From: an uncultured Bacteroidales bacterium
GTDB taxonomy: Bacteria > Bacteroidota > Bacteroidia > Bacteroidales > ML635J-15
Length of the DNA stretch: 64,000 nt
Assembly: GCA_937899245.1 (NCBI GenBank)
Contig: CALDKB010000036.1
Location: 12,043 to 76,042, forward strand
Direction of reading: 5' to 3'
Shown here: piece by piece, positions 1 through 8,534 of the stretch
Layout of the letters: every line of letters begins with the position of its first letter
Position numbering within the stretch: position 1 is the first letter of the stretch
Notes under the pieces: model-generated
What the model was told of the DNA's origin: nothing
The model's database searches: none
The model's input: only the letters and a program-made list of their open reading frames with translations
Program-made: the position numbers and the translations under genes

Positions 1-704
1 GTTTTGTTCTGGCGCAATTCCAACCTGCGCGAGCCACCAAACATAATGTACACAATGCTCAAATAGCCGAGCGCGGCCAAAATCCATTGCCAAGCCGAAT
101 TGTATGCGCCGATACCGGAAACGAAACAGCCTGTCCAGAAAAGCACTTCGCCAAAATAGTTGGGGCAACGAACAATACGATATAAGCCCTTGTCGCAAAA
201 ACGGTCCGGATTTATCTTTTTTGCAGCCGATTTCTGTGCATCGGCAAGAGATTCTATGAAAAGTGCGAATGCCATTATGCCGAAACCGATATATCCAAAC
301 AATGATGACATTTCCATTCCTTCGGCCAGATTTCCCATACGGAAAGTAACGGGACAAACTTCAAGCACATATAATATTGCAACCGACACCCAAATTGCAA
401 TCTTAATTCCAGGAGTCATTGGACGACTGGTTTTGGTAAGTTCGGGCAGATTCTTGCGATACGAAGCGCTTTTTATTTCACGCATCATCACAAAAGTTCC
501 GAGACGGCAGCCGTATGCAATTAGAATAATGCACAGAAACATCTGATCAATAGTTGCCGTGCGATAATACATTGCAATCATCGCAATAGCACAAGCAGCA
601 ACAGAATAACCGTAACCTATTGATAGAAAATAAACAAACTTTTTCCAACCGACACTCGAAACAAGCATCGCAACACCGAACAATATAAGAAGCGCAATAA
701 TCAT
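1..704 (-). CDS. DUF1295 / steroid 5-alpha-reductase-like membrane protein (3' end cut off)
   Basis: Reading the minus strand from an ATG at 702-704 gives at least 234 codons without a stop, running off the window start. The protein is strongly hydrophobic with several membrane segments (N-terminus MIIALLILFGVAMLVSS). The stretch DKGLYRIVRCPNYFGEVLFW, about 170 residues in, resembles the C-terminal GLY..vRHPNYfGE motif of the DUF1295, steroid-reductase and isoprenylcysteine-methyltransferase-like superfamily. Members are NAD(P)H-dependent reductases or methyltransferases of lipids in the inner membrane; the substrate cannot be told here. The histidine usual before PNY is a cysteine. An apparent 128-residue plus-strand frame at 160-546 is a shadow of this gene. 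Confidence 0.72.
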   Translation of the reverse strand, partial: MIIALLILFGVAMLVSSVGWKKFVYFLSIGYGYSVAACAIAMIAMYYRTATIDQMFLCIILIAYGCRLGTFVMMREIKSASYRKNLPELTKTSRPMTPGIKIAIWVSVAILYVLEVCPVTFRMGNLAEGMEMSSLFGYIGFGIMAFALFIESLADAQKSAAKKINPDRFCDKGLYRIVRCPNYFGEVLFWTGCFVSGIGAYNSAWQWILAALGYLSIVYIMFGGSRRLELRQNK

Positions 705-875
705 AACATCAAATTTTCGCTTACGAAATTATAACATTATTGCTATATAAAAGTTTTTGGAGATGAAAATTTGCAATGCTTCAATGAAAACGGAAATGCA
801 AGCAACGGCCGACATGTTAACAAGAAACACAAGCCGCATATTCTGCTAATCTAGCCACCGTTATAACAAAAGAAT

Positions 876-896
876 ATGAGGTTTCTTTTGCCTCAT
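876..896 (-). terminator. Possible terminator after the YgjP-like gene
   Basis: A 6-bp stem (ATGAGG at 876-881, CCTCAT at 91-96 of the same block, 891-896) with a 9-nt loop lies 30-50 bases past the stop of the minus-strand gene ending at 925. The minus-strand downstream flank is only moderately T-rich, so this is a weak call. Confidence 0.35.
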
Positions 897-924
897 CCCG
901 AATATCTCTGACCCACTAAGAATT

Positions 925-1656
925 TTATTCCGGTAGAATTCGTCCTGTATATGATTTCAGTTCGCGGTCAAATAACTCCTCTTTTCCGCCAGAAAGGCGG
1001 TTGAGCAATTCGTGGAATTTTGGCCCGTGATTTTTATGCGCAATATGGCAAAGTTCGTGTAGGATAACAAAATCGATAAGATGATCGGGCAAAAGCAGCA
1101 GGCGGCACGACAAGATTATTTCGTTTTTCGAGCTACAGGTTCCCCAGCGGGTCTGAGCATTGCCGATGCTTAGCCTCGAGAATTCCAGTCCCGTCCGACG
1201 AGCGATTTCTTCTGCTTTTGGATATAGCAGATTTTCGGCTTCCTTTTGCATTGAGGCTAGGATTACCTTCTTGATGAACTTCTGCACTGTATCGAGGGTG
1301 AAATCGACCAATTCGGGATTATAAAAAACCGTTACAACGTAATTATTGATTCTTGCAGATAAAATACGTTGCGTTGCGGCAGTTGTGGCAAAACGAAGCG
1401 TGGTACTTCTACATGTAAAATGCGACTGAGGAGTAAAGATTTTCTTCCTGCCATTACAGTGCTGCTTCTGCAAAGTTTGTGCAATCCAGTCGCTGTGTTC
1501 AAAAACAAACCTTTCAGCGTCAGCATAACTGACCCTGAAAGGTATTGAAAGTTGCAAACCCTTTTCGGGATGCACCGTCAAACGCATCTGGCGACAATTG
1601 CGGCGCTTGCACACAACCACATCGCCGACACCTTCGACGCAAATTGTTCGTTGCAT
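925..1656 (-). CDS. YgjP/WSS1-like zinc metallopeptidase (DUF45, M48-like)
   Basis: The 243-residue protein carries HELCHIAHKNHGPKF near residue 200: the HExxH zinc site plus a third histidine, the diagnostic end of the YgjP/DUF45 family. A conserved RWGTCSSKNEIILSCRLLLLP stretch sits just before it. No signal peptide is seen, so it is probably cytoplasmic. Its start codon overlaps the stop of the upstream 95-residue gene by one base (TAATG), so the two are translationally coupled. The family is widespread but its physiological substrate is not settled; some members are annotated near restriction systems, but no such genes are present here. Confidence 0.85.
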   Translation of the reverse strand: MQRTICVEGVGDVVVCKRRNCRQMRLTVHPEKGLQLSIPFRVSYADAERFVFEHSDWIAQTLQKQHCNGRKKIFTPQSHFTCRSTTLRFATTAATQRILSARINNYVVTVFYNPELVDFTLDTVQKFIKKVILASMQKEAENLLYPKAEEIARRTGLEFSRLSIGNAQTRWGTCSSKNEIILSCRLLLLPDHLIDFVILHELCHIAHKNHGPKFHELLNRLSGGKEELFDRELKSYTGRILPE

Positions 1657-1943
1657 TACTTGCGCGGCAGCTTGCTGAGCTTTTCGTAACCCTCGTTAAC
1701 AGCTGTCATCATTTCGCTGATAATGGCCTTATAGTTTTCCTTAACAGCCTTACGTTCAACCTTTGAAGTCGGGGTGTTAATCTTTGAGAAAACTTCCTGC
1801 TTCTTCATTAATACATTGTTGATGATTTCTGTTACAGGTTCTGTTTCGTGTTGCGGATACAAGTCAACGTATAGAACGCAATCTGATAAAAGTTCACTGG
1901 TCAAGAAATCAATGTCTCTCTTTAATACTTTTCTACTTGCCAT
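1656..1943 (-). CDS. Conserved hypothetical protein, 95 residues
   Basis: A small, mostly alpha-helical, charged protein (10+ Lys, many Glu) without signal peptide or membrane segment. The residues EVFSKINTP and KAIISEMMTAVNEGYEKLSKLP look like helical surfaces. I do not recognise a named domain; similar short proteins occur in Bacteroidales. It is the first gene of a two-gene unit with the YgjP-like peptidase: a TACCTTTG -7 box lies 18 bases upstream and the downstream gene overlaps by one base. Confidence 0.7.
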   Translation of the reverse strand: MASRKVLKRDIDFLTSELLSDCVLYVDLYPQHETEPVTEIINNVLMKKQEVFSKINTPTSKVERKAVKENYKAIISEMMTAVNEGYEKLSKLPRK

Positions 1944-1960
1944 AGTCTTATAATTTTTTG

Positions 1961-1968
1961 CAAAGGTA
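1961..1968 (-). promoter_or_regulatory. -7 box (TACCTTTG) for the 95-residue gene
   Basis: Minus-strand TACCTTTG matches the Bacteroidota TAnnTTTG consensus and ends 18 bases before the ATG at 1943. No clear TTG element is found 19 bp upstream. Confidence 0.5.
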
Positions 1969-2040
1969 CAATAAGATTTGAAAATTATAAAATTTGATGA
2001 TTTGAAAATTTGAATATTTACGAACTATCGTTGGTGGTGT

Positions 2041-2200
2041 TACTTTATTGCGATGTTACTTAGAAATGATGTTCGGCCGCACCTCACAAATTCAAACAAG
2101 TTTGATTGTATTCGGTTTGCACGAACATTGGGCTTCGCTTTGGCAATTTTAGGCAAGCCTATTGCGTTCAGCTCGCACCAACATTCTAAACAAATCTAAA
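2041..2200. repeat. Intergenic two-hairpin repeat-like element
   Basis: This gene-free stretch downstream of yqeY, read on the minus strand, holds two diverged direct copies of a unit: GTGCGAGCTGAACGCAAT then GTGCAAACCGAATACAAT about 65 bases later. Each is followed by a short palindrome, AGGCTTGCCT and TCAAACTTGTTTGA. The two hairpins could also end transcription of the dcw cluster. A 12-base piece (GTTGGTGCGAG) recurs at 53766-53776. The element type is inferred from structure, not from a database match. Confidence 0.5.
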
Positions 2201-2201
2201 A

Positions 2202-2648
2202 CTATCCCAGCATTGCCTTTACGATTCCTGAAAGAGTCTTGTTGTCGGTCTGGCCGGCGAGCTTTGCACTTGCAGCACCCATGACCTTGCCCATATCCTT
2301 TATTGATGTGGCGCCCAACTCCTTGATAATATCAGCAACGATTGCCTTAACTTCGTCTTCGGAAAGCTGTTTTGGCAGATAATTGGCAATTACATCAGCC
2401 TGAGCCAATTCCTTATCGGCGAGGTCCGGGCGATTCTGCGACTTGTACAAGTCGGCAGTCTCGCGACGCTGCTTTACCAACTTCTGAATAATCTGCATTT
2501 CCTTGTCCGGAGTAAGTTCCGAATTGCCACCATCGGTCTTTGCTAACAAAAATGCCGCCTTTACCGCACGCAAGCCCTCTAACTTTTCCTTTTCGCGAGC
2601 TAGCATTGCCTTTTTAATATCTTCGTTTACCTGATCAAAAATACTCAT
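2202..2648 (-). CDS. yqeY: GatB/YqeY domain protein
   Basis: About 148 residues, the full length of the stand-alone YqeY family (related to the C-terminal tRNA-interacting domain of GatB, role unproven). Visible family features are the N-terminal helix with MLAREKEKLEGLRAVKAA, the central KQRRETADLY, and the C-terminal DMGKVMGAASAKLAGQTDNKTLSGIVKAML. The ATG at 2646-2648 is preferred to a TTG two codons upstream because it leaves a 2-base gap after the ftsZ stop. It is the last gene of the dcw transcription unit, a common place for it in Bacteroidota. Confidence 0.9.
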   Translation of the reverse strand: MSIFDQVNEDIKKAMLAREKEKLEGLRAVKAAFLLAKTDGGNSELTPDKEMQIIQKLVKQRRETADLYKSQNRPDLADKELAQADVIANYLPKQLSEDEVKAIVADIIKELGATSIKDMGKVMGAASAKLAGQTDNKTLSGIVKAMLG

Positions 2649-2650
2649 AA

Positions 2651-3889
2651 TCAATTGTTTTTATTTTTTTTCCTATCTAGTGCAATCTCATCCTCCAAGC
2701 TGGCGAGATACTTATCATCGTTAAGTTTGTCCAAGTCCTTCATGTGAGCGAAATCAGACAGAGACCTCATCTCTTCCGGATTTACCTGTACGTCCTCGGT
2801 CCCCGACAATGGTGTACCAAAAGGAATAACTTCGGTTTTTTCGGGCATATCCATCGGCATTTTCTCGTATTCGAAGCCTGTGGCAATCACTGTTGTACGG
2901 ATCTTATCTCCCATAGAATCGTCATAACAAGTACCCCAGATTACATTAGCACATCCAGAACCACCAGCCGCCTGTGTCAAATATCGGGTAATGTTTCCGA
3001 ACTCCCTCATCGTTAATTCGTGGTCGCCCTTTGGGGAGGTAATGTTTAGAAGAATATTCTTTGCGCCCCTGATGTCATTATCATGCAACAAAGGAGAATC
3101 CAAAGCCGCCTTTATTGCCAGCATATCACGGTTATCGCCACTAGCCTCGGCCGAACCCAACAAAGCGACACCGCTGTTCTTCATCACAGAATTGACATCG
3201 CGGAAGTCAACATTAACATGTCCGTGACGGGTAATGATTTCGGCGATACCCTTAGTTGCCGTTACCACAACCTCATCAGCCTTCTGGAATGCATTTGAGA
3301 ACGTGCAATCATCAAATTCAATCAGTTTGTCGTCATTTATAACCAGCAAGGCATCAACAGCCTCACGCATTCTCATTACACCTTCGTTAGCCTGAGTAAT
3401 TCTCTGGTTTCCTTCGTCGGTAAACGGAACTGTTACGACACCAATGGTTAACATGCCCTTGTCCTTTGCCGCCTTTGCAATAACAGGAGCAGCACCAGTA
3501 CCCGTACCGCCACCCATTCCTGCAGTAACAAAAACCATCTTGGTGCTGTCGTCGAAAAGTTCTTCAACCTTTTGGAGCGATTCCTTTGCCGCATCCTCGC
3601 CAACTTTTGGATCGTTGCCGGCGCCTAGACCCTGAGTCAATCTTTCTCCAAGCTGAATCTTTATCGATGCCATGTTGTTTTCCAACGCCATCGAATCGGT
3701 ATTACAAGCCACCAAGTCCACGCCAACAATTCCTGATTTTGCCAACTGGTTAACAGCATTTCCGCCGCCACCGCCGACACCAATCACCTTGATGATGGAA
3801 GGTGTATTCTGCTGCCCATTGGCAGAAAAATTAACGTTATTTACTACCGAAACGCGCGGAAAATCATCATTATAGTCATTGTTATTCAT
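2651..3889 (-). CDS. ftsZ: Cell division protein FtsZ
   Basis: Tubulin-like GTPase that forms the cytokinetic ring. The 412-residue product has the nucleotide-binding GGGGGNAV near residue 39, the tubulin signature GGGTGTG at about 126-132, and the T7 catalytic loop NVDFRDVNSVM at about 225-235. An extra ~28-residue N-terminal extension precedes the GTPase core. The C-terminal tail is short and ends in a Lys/Asn-rich stretch; I do not see the usual PAYLRR-like conserved peptide that contacts FtsA, only DDKYLASLEDEIAL. It follows ftsA by 21 bases and stops with TGA just before yqeY. Confidence 0.97.
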   Translation of the reverse strand: MNNNDYNDDFPRVSVVNNVNFSANGQQNTPSIIKVIGVGGGGGNAVNQLAKSGIVGVDLVACNTDSMALENNMASIKIQLGERLTQGLGAGNDPKVGEDAAKESLQKVEELFDDSTKMVFVTAGMGGGTGTGAAPVIAKAAKDKGMLTIGVVTVPFTDEGNQRITQANEGVMRMREAVDALLVINDDKLIEFDDCTFSNAFQKADEVVVTATKGIAEIITRHGHVNVDFRDVNSVMKNSGVALLGSAEASGDNRDMLAIKAALDSPLLHDNDIRGAKNILLNITSPKGDHELTMREFGNITRYLTQAAGGSGCANVIWGTCYDDSMGDKIRTTVIATGFEYEKMPMDMPEKTEVIPFGTPLSGTEDVQVNPEEMRSLSDFAHMKDLDKLNDDKYLASLEDEIALDRKKNKNN

Positions 3890-3910
3890 AATTTGTCCTT
3901 TTAATGGTTT

Positions 3911-5254
3911 TTATTCGTCCTCATCAAGTTTCTTAATAATACTGCTAAACACAGACCTGAAGCTACCCTTGCTTTTTGGCTCTGGTTCCGGCTTCGGCTT
4001 CGGTTTAGGCTCTGGTTTAGGCTCTGGTTTAGGCTCTACAACAGGAACTGGTTCGGGCTTCGGTTCTGCTGCAGGCTTTGGTTCCGGTTCCTTAGCGATG
4101 AATTCCTTCCTTAAAATTCCCTGCTCATAGTCATAACCCTTCTTGATAAGGCCGACAACAGTAGAATATTGTGGTTTTTTCAGCAATTCTGCTCGTTCGC
4201 CCTCGATATTTGCAACAGGGTATGCCAAACGTATATTGCTCTTCATGATAAAACTTGCGAGCTGGTTAAGGTTTGAAACGAGAGCGCCACCACCGGTAAT
4301 CACAACTCCAGCAGGTACGACATCCGGGAATACCGTTTCTATCTGGAATTTCACAGCATTCAGAATTTCCTCCATACGTGCCTGAATAACTTCAGACATT
4401 TCGTTGCGCGACACATATAGATTATTGTTTACCTGAGCGGTCCTAACTTCAATGCTTGTATCCTTTCCCGACACATGCACTGCACTTCCGTACAAACATT
4501 TCAAGGTTTCCGCCTGCTCGTATGTAATATGGAATCTTTCCTGAACATCGCCAGTTACCGTAGCTCCGCCAATAGGAATTACTGCCGTATGAATAACTTC
4601 GCCATCCTTATAAACAGCAAGGTCGGTGGTTCCGCCGCCTATATCAATGAGGGCTACGCCCTTGTTTCTTTCTTCTTCGGTAAGAACTGCCTCGGCAGAA
4701 GCCAACGGCTCGAGGAATATCGAACGAACATTGAGACCAGCAAGCGTAACACATTTCTTAATGTTGTTAACCATTACGGTCTGGCCCGTAATCACATGGA
4801 AATTTCCATACAAATATTCACATTGCTCACCAATAGGATTTGCAACTTCCTTGCCGTTAATCGAATATGACATAAGAATAGCATCGAGAGTCTCGTTTCC
4901 AGGACTGATGATATTCAATGCTGCATCTTTCAGCCTTTCAAGATGGCGCTCGGAGACCTTGCCGTTAACAGGCACGCGGCAGGTATTATCAAAAGTTCTA
5001 ACATACTGGCCGGCAATTCCCACATATACTTCGCTGAAGGTTGCGTCGTTGGCATTGCCTAGATTATTCAACGATGCTGTAATAGCATTAACAGTTTCGT
5101 CAATGTTACGTACGACACCATGCTTTATGCCGTTCGACTGAGCAGCGCCAAAGCCCTTGATTTCAAATTTACCATCTTTTCTATCTGCAACAACTGTCGC
5201 AATCTTCGTTGTTCCTATGTCGATTGCTGCAATATTTTTTCCAGTCTTATCCAT
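3911..5254 (-). CDS. ftsA: Cell division protein FtsA
   Basis: Actin-like ATPase that anchors FtsZ to the inner membrane. The N-terminus IAAIDIGTTKIATVVAD is the phosphate-1 loop and VALIDIGGGTTDLAVYKDG (about residue 200) the phosphate-2 loop. GVVITGGGALV near 320 is the adenosine site. After residue ~385 comes a low-complexity Glu-Pro-Lys tail encoded by a 12-bp minisatellite, then a short amphipathic helix (GSFRSVFSSIIKKL) expected to bind the membrane. The start overlaps the end of ftsQ by 8 bases. The tail lengthens the linker between the ATPase core and the membrane helix. Confidence 0.96.
   Translation of the reverse strand: MDKTGKNIAAIDIGTTKIATVVADRKDGKFEIKGFGAAQSNGIKHGVVRNIDETVNAITASLNNLGNANDATFSEVYVGIAGQYVRTFDNTCRVPVNGKVSERHLERLKDAALNIISPGNETLDAILMSYSINGKEVANPIGEQCEYLYGNFHVITGQTVMVNNIKKCVTLAGLNVRSIFLEPLASAEAVLTEEERNKGVALIDIGGGTTDLAVYKDGEVIHTAVIPIGGATVTGDVQERFHITYEQAETLKCLYGSAVHVSGKDTSIEVRTAQVNNNLYVSRNEMSEVIQARMEEILNAVKFQIETVFPDVVPAGVVITGGGALVSNLNQLASFIMKSNIRLAYPVANIEGERAELLKKPQYSTVVGLIKKGYDYEQGILRKEFIAKEPEPKPAAEPKPEPVPVVEPKPEPKPEPKPKPKPEPEPKSKGSFRSVFSSIIKKLDEDE
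3978..4038. repeat. 12-bp minisatellite inside ftsA
   Basis: The plus-strand unit GGCTCTGGTTTA is repeated in perfect or near-perfect copies and encodes the Glu-Pro-Lys-Pro tail of FtsA. It keeps the frame, so copy number can change without breaking the gene. Confidence 0.7.
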
Positions 5255-6050
5255 TATTTCGTTTTTTACAAATTACCTGATCCTTATATTTTAAATTTAT
5301 CAATGAATAGGCATTCCAGTTCGTAATTGTGAATCCTTCATGATACATCGCCTCGAGCTTATTCATCTTTGTTTCATAGTCATCAATTCCGCCAAGCAGT
5401 ATTATATGGTTTCCAACACGAGGAACCAATTCCAGTTCATTAGACCTATTGACAAAAATCTGGGCTATCTGGTTTCGCCAAAGCTCATCGGACTGCAAAT
5501 AGTTAATGAACATACAAATATCATTGATTTTTAATGATTTTTCATCAGTATTTACATTATAGTTATCAACAGAGTCACAGGAATAAAAACACTTCGACTT
5601 CAAGTTGCCCGACAAAACCATGACATCGGCGGTATAATAATCACACAAGGGCATAATCTTATTGTCGGCATCCAAATAGAATGATACCGTATCGCTTGTA
5701 ATTACGCGTACGACAGGATCTCTCTGCTTGATCTTGACGGAAACTCTCCCATTAAAATCATTATATGCCTGGACGTCCTCAACATATGGGTTTTGAAGAA
5801 CAATTTTTTCTATATTTGAATAGTCGATGTCTGCGATTCTAACAGTTGAGTCAAGGTCCATCCCACCCTCGTGCAACATATTCATAATCACATTCTTGTC
5901 GACAAAAGCATAATTGGTATCAATTTCAATTTTCACGCCAGCGCACATCAGCTCGTTGTATTTTTTTGATACATAGAAACTGGCGAAAATAATATAGCCG
6001 ACAATCAGCACCAGGCCAATAATATTCTTATATGCTCTCCTAAACTTCAT
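5247..6050 (-). CDS. ftsQ: FtsQ/DivIB-like cell division protein
   Basis: Bitopic inner-membrane divisome protein. The 267-residue product has a short basic cytoplasmic end (MKFRRAYKN), one membrane segment at about 10-28 (IIGLVLIVGYIIFASFYV), and a periplasmic POTRA-like region (residues ~40-110, with VRIADIDYSNIEKIVLQNPY) followed by the FtsQ domain with RDPVVRVI. Sequence similarity is weak, as usual for FtsQ; the assignment leans on topology and on its place between murC and ftsA. The ATG overlaps the murC stop by one base. Confidence 0.88.
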   Translation of the reverse strand: MKFRRAYKNIIGLVLIVGYIIFASFYVSKKYNELMCAGVKIEIDTNYAFVDKNVIMNMLHEGGMDLDSTVRIADIDYSNIEKIVLQNPYVEDVQAYNDFNGRVSVKIKQRDPVVRVITSDTVSFYLDADNKIMPLCDYYTADVMVLSGNLKSKCFYSCDSVDNYNVNTDEKSLKINDICMFINYLQSDELWRNQIAQIFVNRSNELELVPRVGNHIILLGGIDDYETKMNKLEAMYHEGFTITNWNAYSLINLKYKDQVICKKRNNG

Positions 6051-7432
6051 TACAACTTAGATAGACATTCGGTTACAGGTTTCACAAGCCGGTCGATATC
6101 ACCAGCGCCCATTGTTACCACCAAGTCTGGCTTCAACGATTCGAGCAGTCCGACAAGTTCATTCTTTTCGCACATATATTTCACTGGCGCGTTGCAATTG
6201 TCGTATATCAATCCTGAAGTCACGCCCTCGATAGGCAGTTCCCTTGCAGGATAAATCGGCAAAAGGACAAGAGTATCGCACTTGGAGAGACTTTCGGCAA
6301 AATCAAGATGAAAGTCCTTGGTGCGCGAATACAAGTGCGGCTGGAATACCGCTGTGATTTTTCTTTCAGGATAAATCTGCCTTACAGCCGACAGAAATGC
6401 TGAAATTTCGCCGGGATGATGCGCATAGTCGTCGATATAAACACATTTTTCGCTTCTCAGCTGCACATCGAAACGACGCAATACGCCATTGAACATCTCC
6501 AGTCCCTTGCGGACATCCTCTGCCGTCGCCTTATTGAGCATGGCGACAGCCGTTGCACCGACAGCATTTTCGATATTGTGCATTCCGCCAATTTTAAACT
6601 TTACCGACCGGATTATTCCAAATGGAGTATTCACATCGAATACGCACAAGCCATTCGAATAAGAAATGTTACTAGCATAAAAATCGTATTGCGGATTCTC
6701 GACACCGTAAGTATAAACTTTCAAATCCTTGCGGAATCTAGCCTTGACCTCCTCTGCGACCTTTGGTCCGAGAACAAGATTGCCCTTGCTGGATGTCAAA
6801 TTTGCAAACTCGACAAATGCCGATTCCATTGTGGCATAGTCGCCATAAATGTCGAGATGATCGGCTTCCATATAACTAATAAGGGCTGTAGATGGCGTCA
6901 ATTGCAGGAACGAACGGTCGAATTCATCGGCCTCCACAACCACATTCGGACTTTTCACATCCAAGTGCAAATTTGACATGAAATTTTTTGAAATGCCGCC
7001 AAGGAATGCCGAACAGCTTTCTGCTGTCTGCACCATTATGCACGAAGTGATAGTCGATATCGACGTCTTGCCATGAGTACCTGCAATAGCAAGACAATTC
7101 TTCTTCCTGCATATTTCACCTAGGGCAGCAGCACGCTTAATTACGGTAAAACCATTTTCCATGAAGAAAGTCAATTCCTTATGGTCCTTTGGTATTGCAG
7201 GAGTATAAATAACAAGCGTTGCTGCCGGATCCTTGTAATAAGAACCGACAAAATTCATGTTATCCTCGTAGTGAACAAGAATTCCCTCCTTTTCAAGATT
7301 AGCGCATACCTCTGTCCTTGTACGGTCATATCCAGCAACATTAAATCCAGTTGCCTTGAAATAACGAGCGATGGCACTCATGCCTATGCCACCAATTCCA
7401 ACAAAATAAATATTTTGAAATTTATTTCTCAT
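6050..7432 (-). CDS. murC: UDP-N-acetylmuramate--L-alanine ligase
   Basis: Cytoplasmic ATP-dependent ligase adding L-Ala to UDP-MurNAc. In 460 residues it shows the N-terminal UDP-binding YFVGIGGIGMSAIA, the ATP loop AGTHGKTSIS (about 116-125), the central EADEFDRSFLQL, and the C-terminal YIDDYAHHPGEI (about 320), all diagnostic for MurC. Its first 11 bases overlap the 3' end of murG. murF and ddl are absent from this cluster, which is usual in Bacteroidota. Confidence 0.97.
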   Translation of the reverse strand: MRNKFQNIYFVGIGGIGMSAIARYFKATGFNVAGYDRTRTEVCANLEKEGILVHYEDNMNFVGSYYKDPAATLVIYTPAIPKDHKELTFFMENGFTVIKRAAALGEICRKKNCLAIAGTHGKTSISTITSCIMVQTAESCSAFLGGISKNFMSNLHLDVKSPNVVVEADEFDRSFLQLTPSTALISYMEADHLDIYGDYATMESAFVEFANLTSSKGNLVLGPKVAEEVKARFRKDLKVYTYGVENPQYDFYASNISYSNGLCVFDVNTPFGIIRSVKFKIGGMHNIENAVGATAVAMLNKATAEDVRKGLEMFNGVLRRFDVQLRSEKCVYIDDYAHHPGEISAFLSAVRQIYPERKITAVFQPHLYSRTKDFHLDFAESLSKCDTLVLLPIYPARELPIEGVTSGLIYDNCNAPVKYMCEKNELVGLLESLKPDLVVTMGAGDIDRLVKPVTECLSKL

Positions 7433-8534
7433 ATACGAGCTTATGTACCTCTTCGGCTATAACATTAGCAGAATCAAGAAGTTCAAGCTTCTTTATATTC
7501 TGTGACAATTTTCCTCGCAAATCATTATCGGAGACAAGCGACAACACCTTATCAACCAACTCGTTGCGAGCATCAACATCACGAACCATCAATGCAGCCT
7601 CCTTGTTTACAAGAGCCATTGCATTCTTTGTCTGATGGTCTTCAGCCACATTTGGAGAAGGAACAAAAATTACCGGCTTACCCACGATGCAAAGTTCTGA
7701 AATTGTACTTGCGCCAGCACGTGAAATGATAACGTCGGCTGCTGCAAAAGCATTGTCCATCTTGTAAATAAAGTCATTTACATACAATCCATTGCCTTCG
7801 TGTCCTGCGGTTATTTCCTTTGCTGTTCCAATATAGCCCTTGCCTGTCTGCCAAATTAGCTGCACACCAGCATCAGCAAACTTTTTCAGTCCGCCAGCCA
7901 TACTTTCGTTAATTGTCCGTGCGCCGAGACTTCCTCCGACAACAAGAACGACTGGTTTATTTCCATCAAGTCCGAAAAAATCAAGTGCTTCAGCACGCTT
8001 TGCTTCAATATTCTTGATATCCTGACGAACTGGATTTCCTGTCTTCAATATTTTTTCAGCAGGGAAAAACCTGTCCATATTATCGTAAGCAACACATATC
8101 TTGCGAACCTTACCGGCAAGTTTCTTGTTAACAACACCCGGATACGAATTCTGTTCCTGCAACAAACATGGAATGCCAGCCTTTGAAGCCGCATTCAACG
8201 ATGGATAGCTTGCATATCCGCCAACACCAACAGCCACGTCGGGACGAAAATCTGAAATTATCTTTTTGGCTTTCCTATTGCTCTTGATGAGACTTGAAAA
8301 AAACTTAAACCACTTGAAAGATAATTTTCGCGGCATTCCCATAATTGGAAGGCCAATGATATTATAACCGGCAGCCGGAACTTTTTCCATTTCCATCCTA
8401 CCTTCAGCACCGACAAACATAATCTCCACTTCCGGATACTTTTCGCGCAAGGCGTTTGCAATAGAAACCGCCGGAAATATGTGACCGCCAGTTCCGCCAC
8501 CACTGATAAGCACTTTAAAGCTATTACCGTTCAT
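7422..8534 (-). CDS. murG: UDP-GlcNAc:undecaprenyl-PP-MurNAc-pentapeptide GlcNAc transferase
   Basis: GT-B glycosyltransferase making lipid II at the inner face of the membrane. Diagnostic motifs are ISGGGTGGHIFPAVSIAN at the N-terminus (lipid I site), VVGGSLGARTIN near the domain junction, and ISRAGASTISELCIVGKPVIFVP in the UDP-GlcNAc site. The ATG at 8532-8534 (MNGNSFKV) is chosen over an in-frame start nine codons upstream because it gives the family's usual N-terminus and only an 11-base overlap with ftsW. Confidence 0.96.
   Translation of the reverse strand: MNGNSFKVLISGGGTGGHIFPAVSIANALREKYPEVEIMFVGAEGRMEMEKVPAAGYNIIGLPIMGMPRKLSFKWFKFFSSLIKSNRKAKKIISDFRPDVAVGVGGYASYPSLNAASKAGIPCLLQEQNSYPGVVNKKLAGKVRKICVAYDNMDRFFPAEKILKTGNPVRQDIKNIEAKRAEALDFFGLDGNKPVVLVVGGSLGARTINESMAGGLKKFADAGVQLIWQTGKGYIGTAKEITAGHEGNGLYVNDFIYKMDNAFAAADVIISRAGASTISELCIVGKPVIFVPSPNVAEDHQTKNAMALVNKEAALMVRDVDARNELVDKVLSLVSDNDLRGKLSQNIKKLELLDSANVIAEEVHKLVYEK

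Noticed and set aside
160..546. 128-codon plus-strand frame
   Set aside because: The opposite strand encodes a membrane protein with a family motif over the same bases; this frame has no domain and no promoter box.
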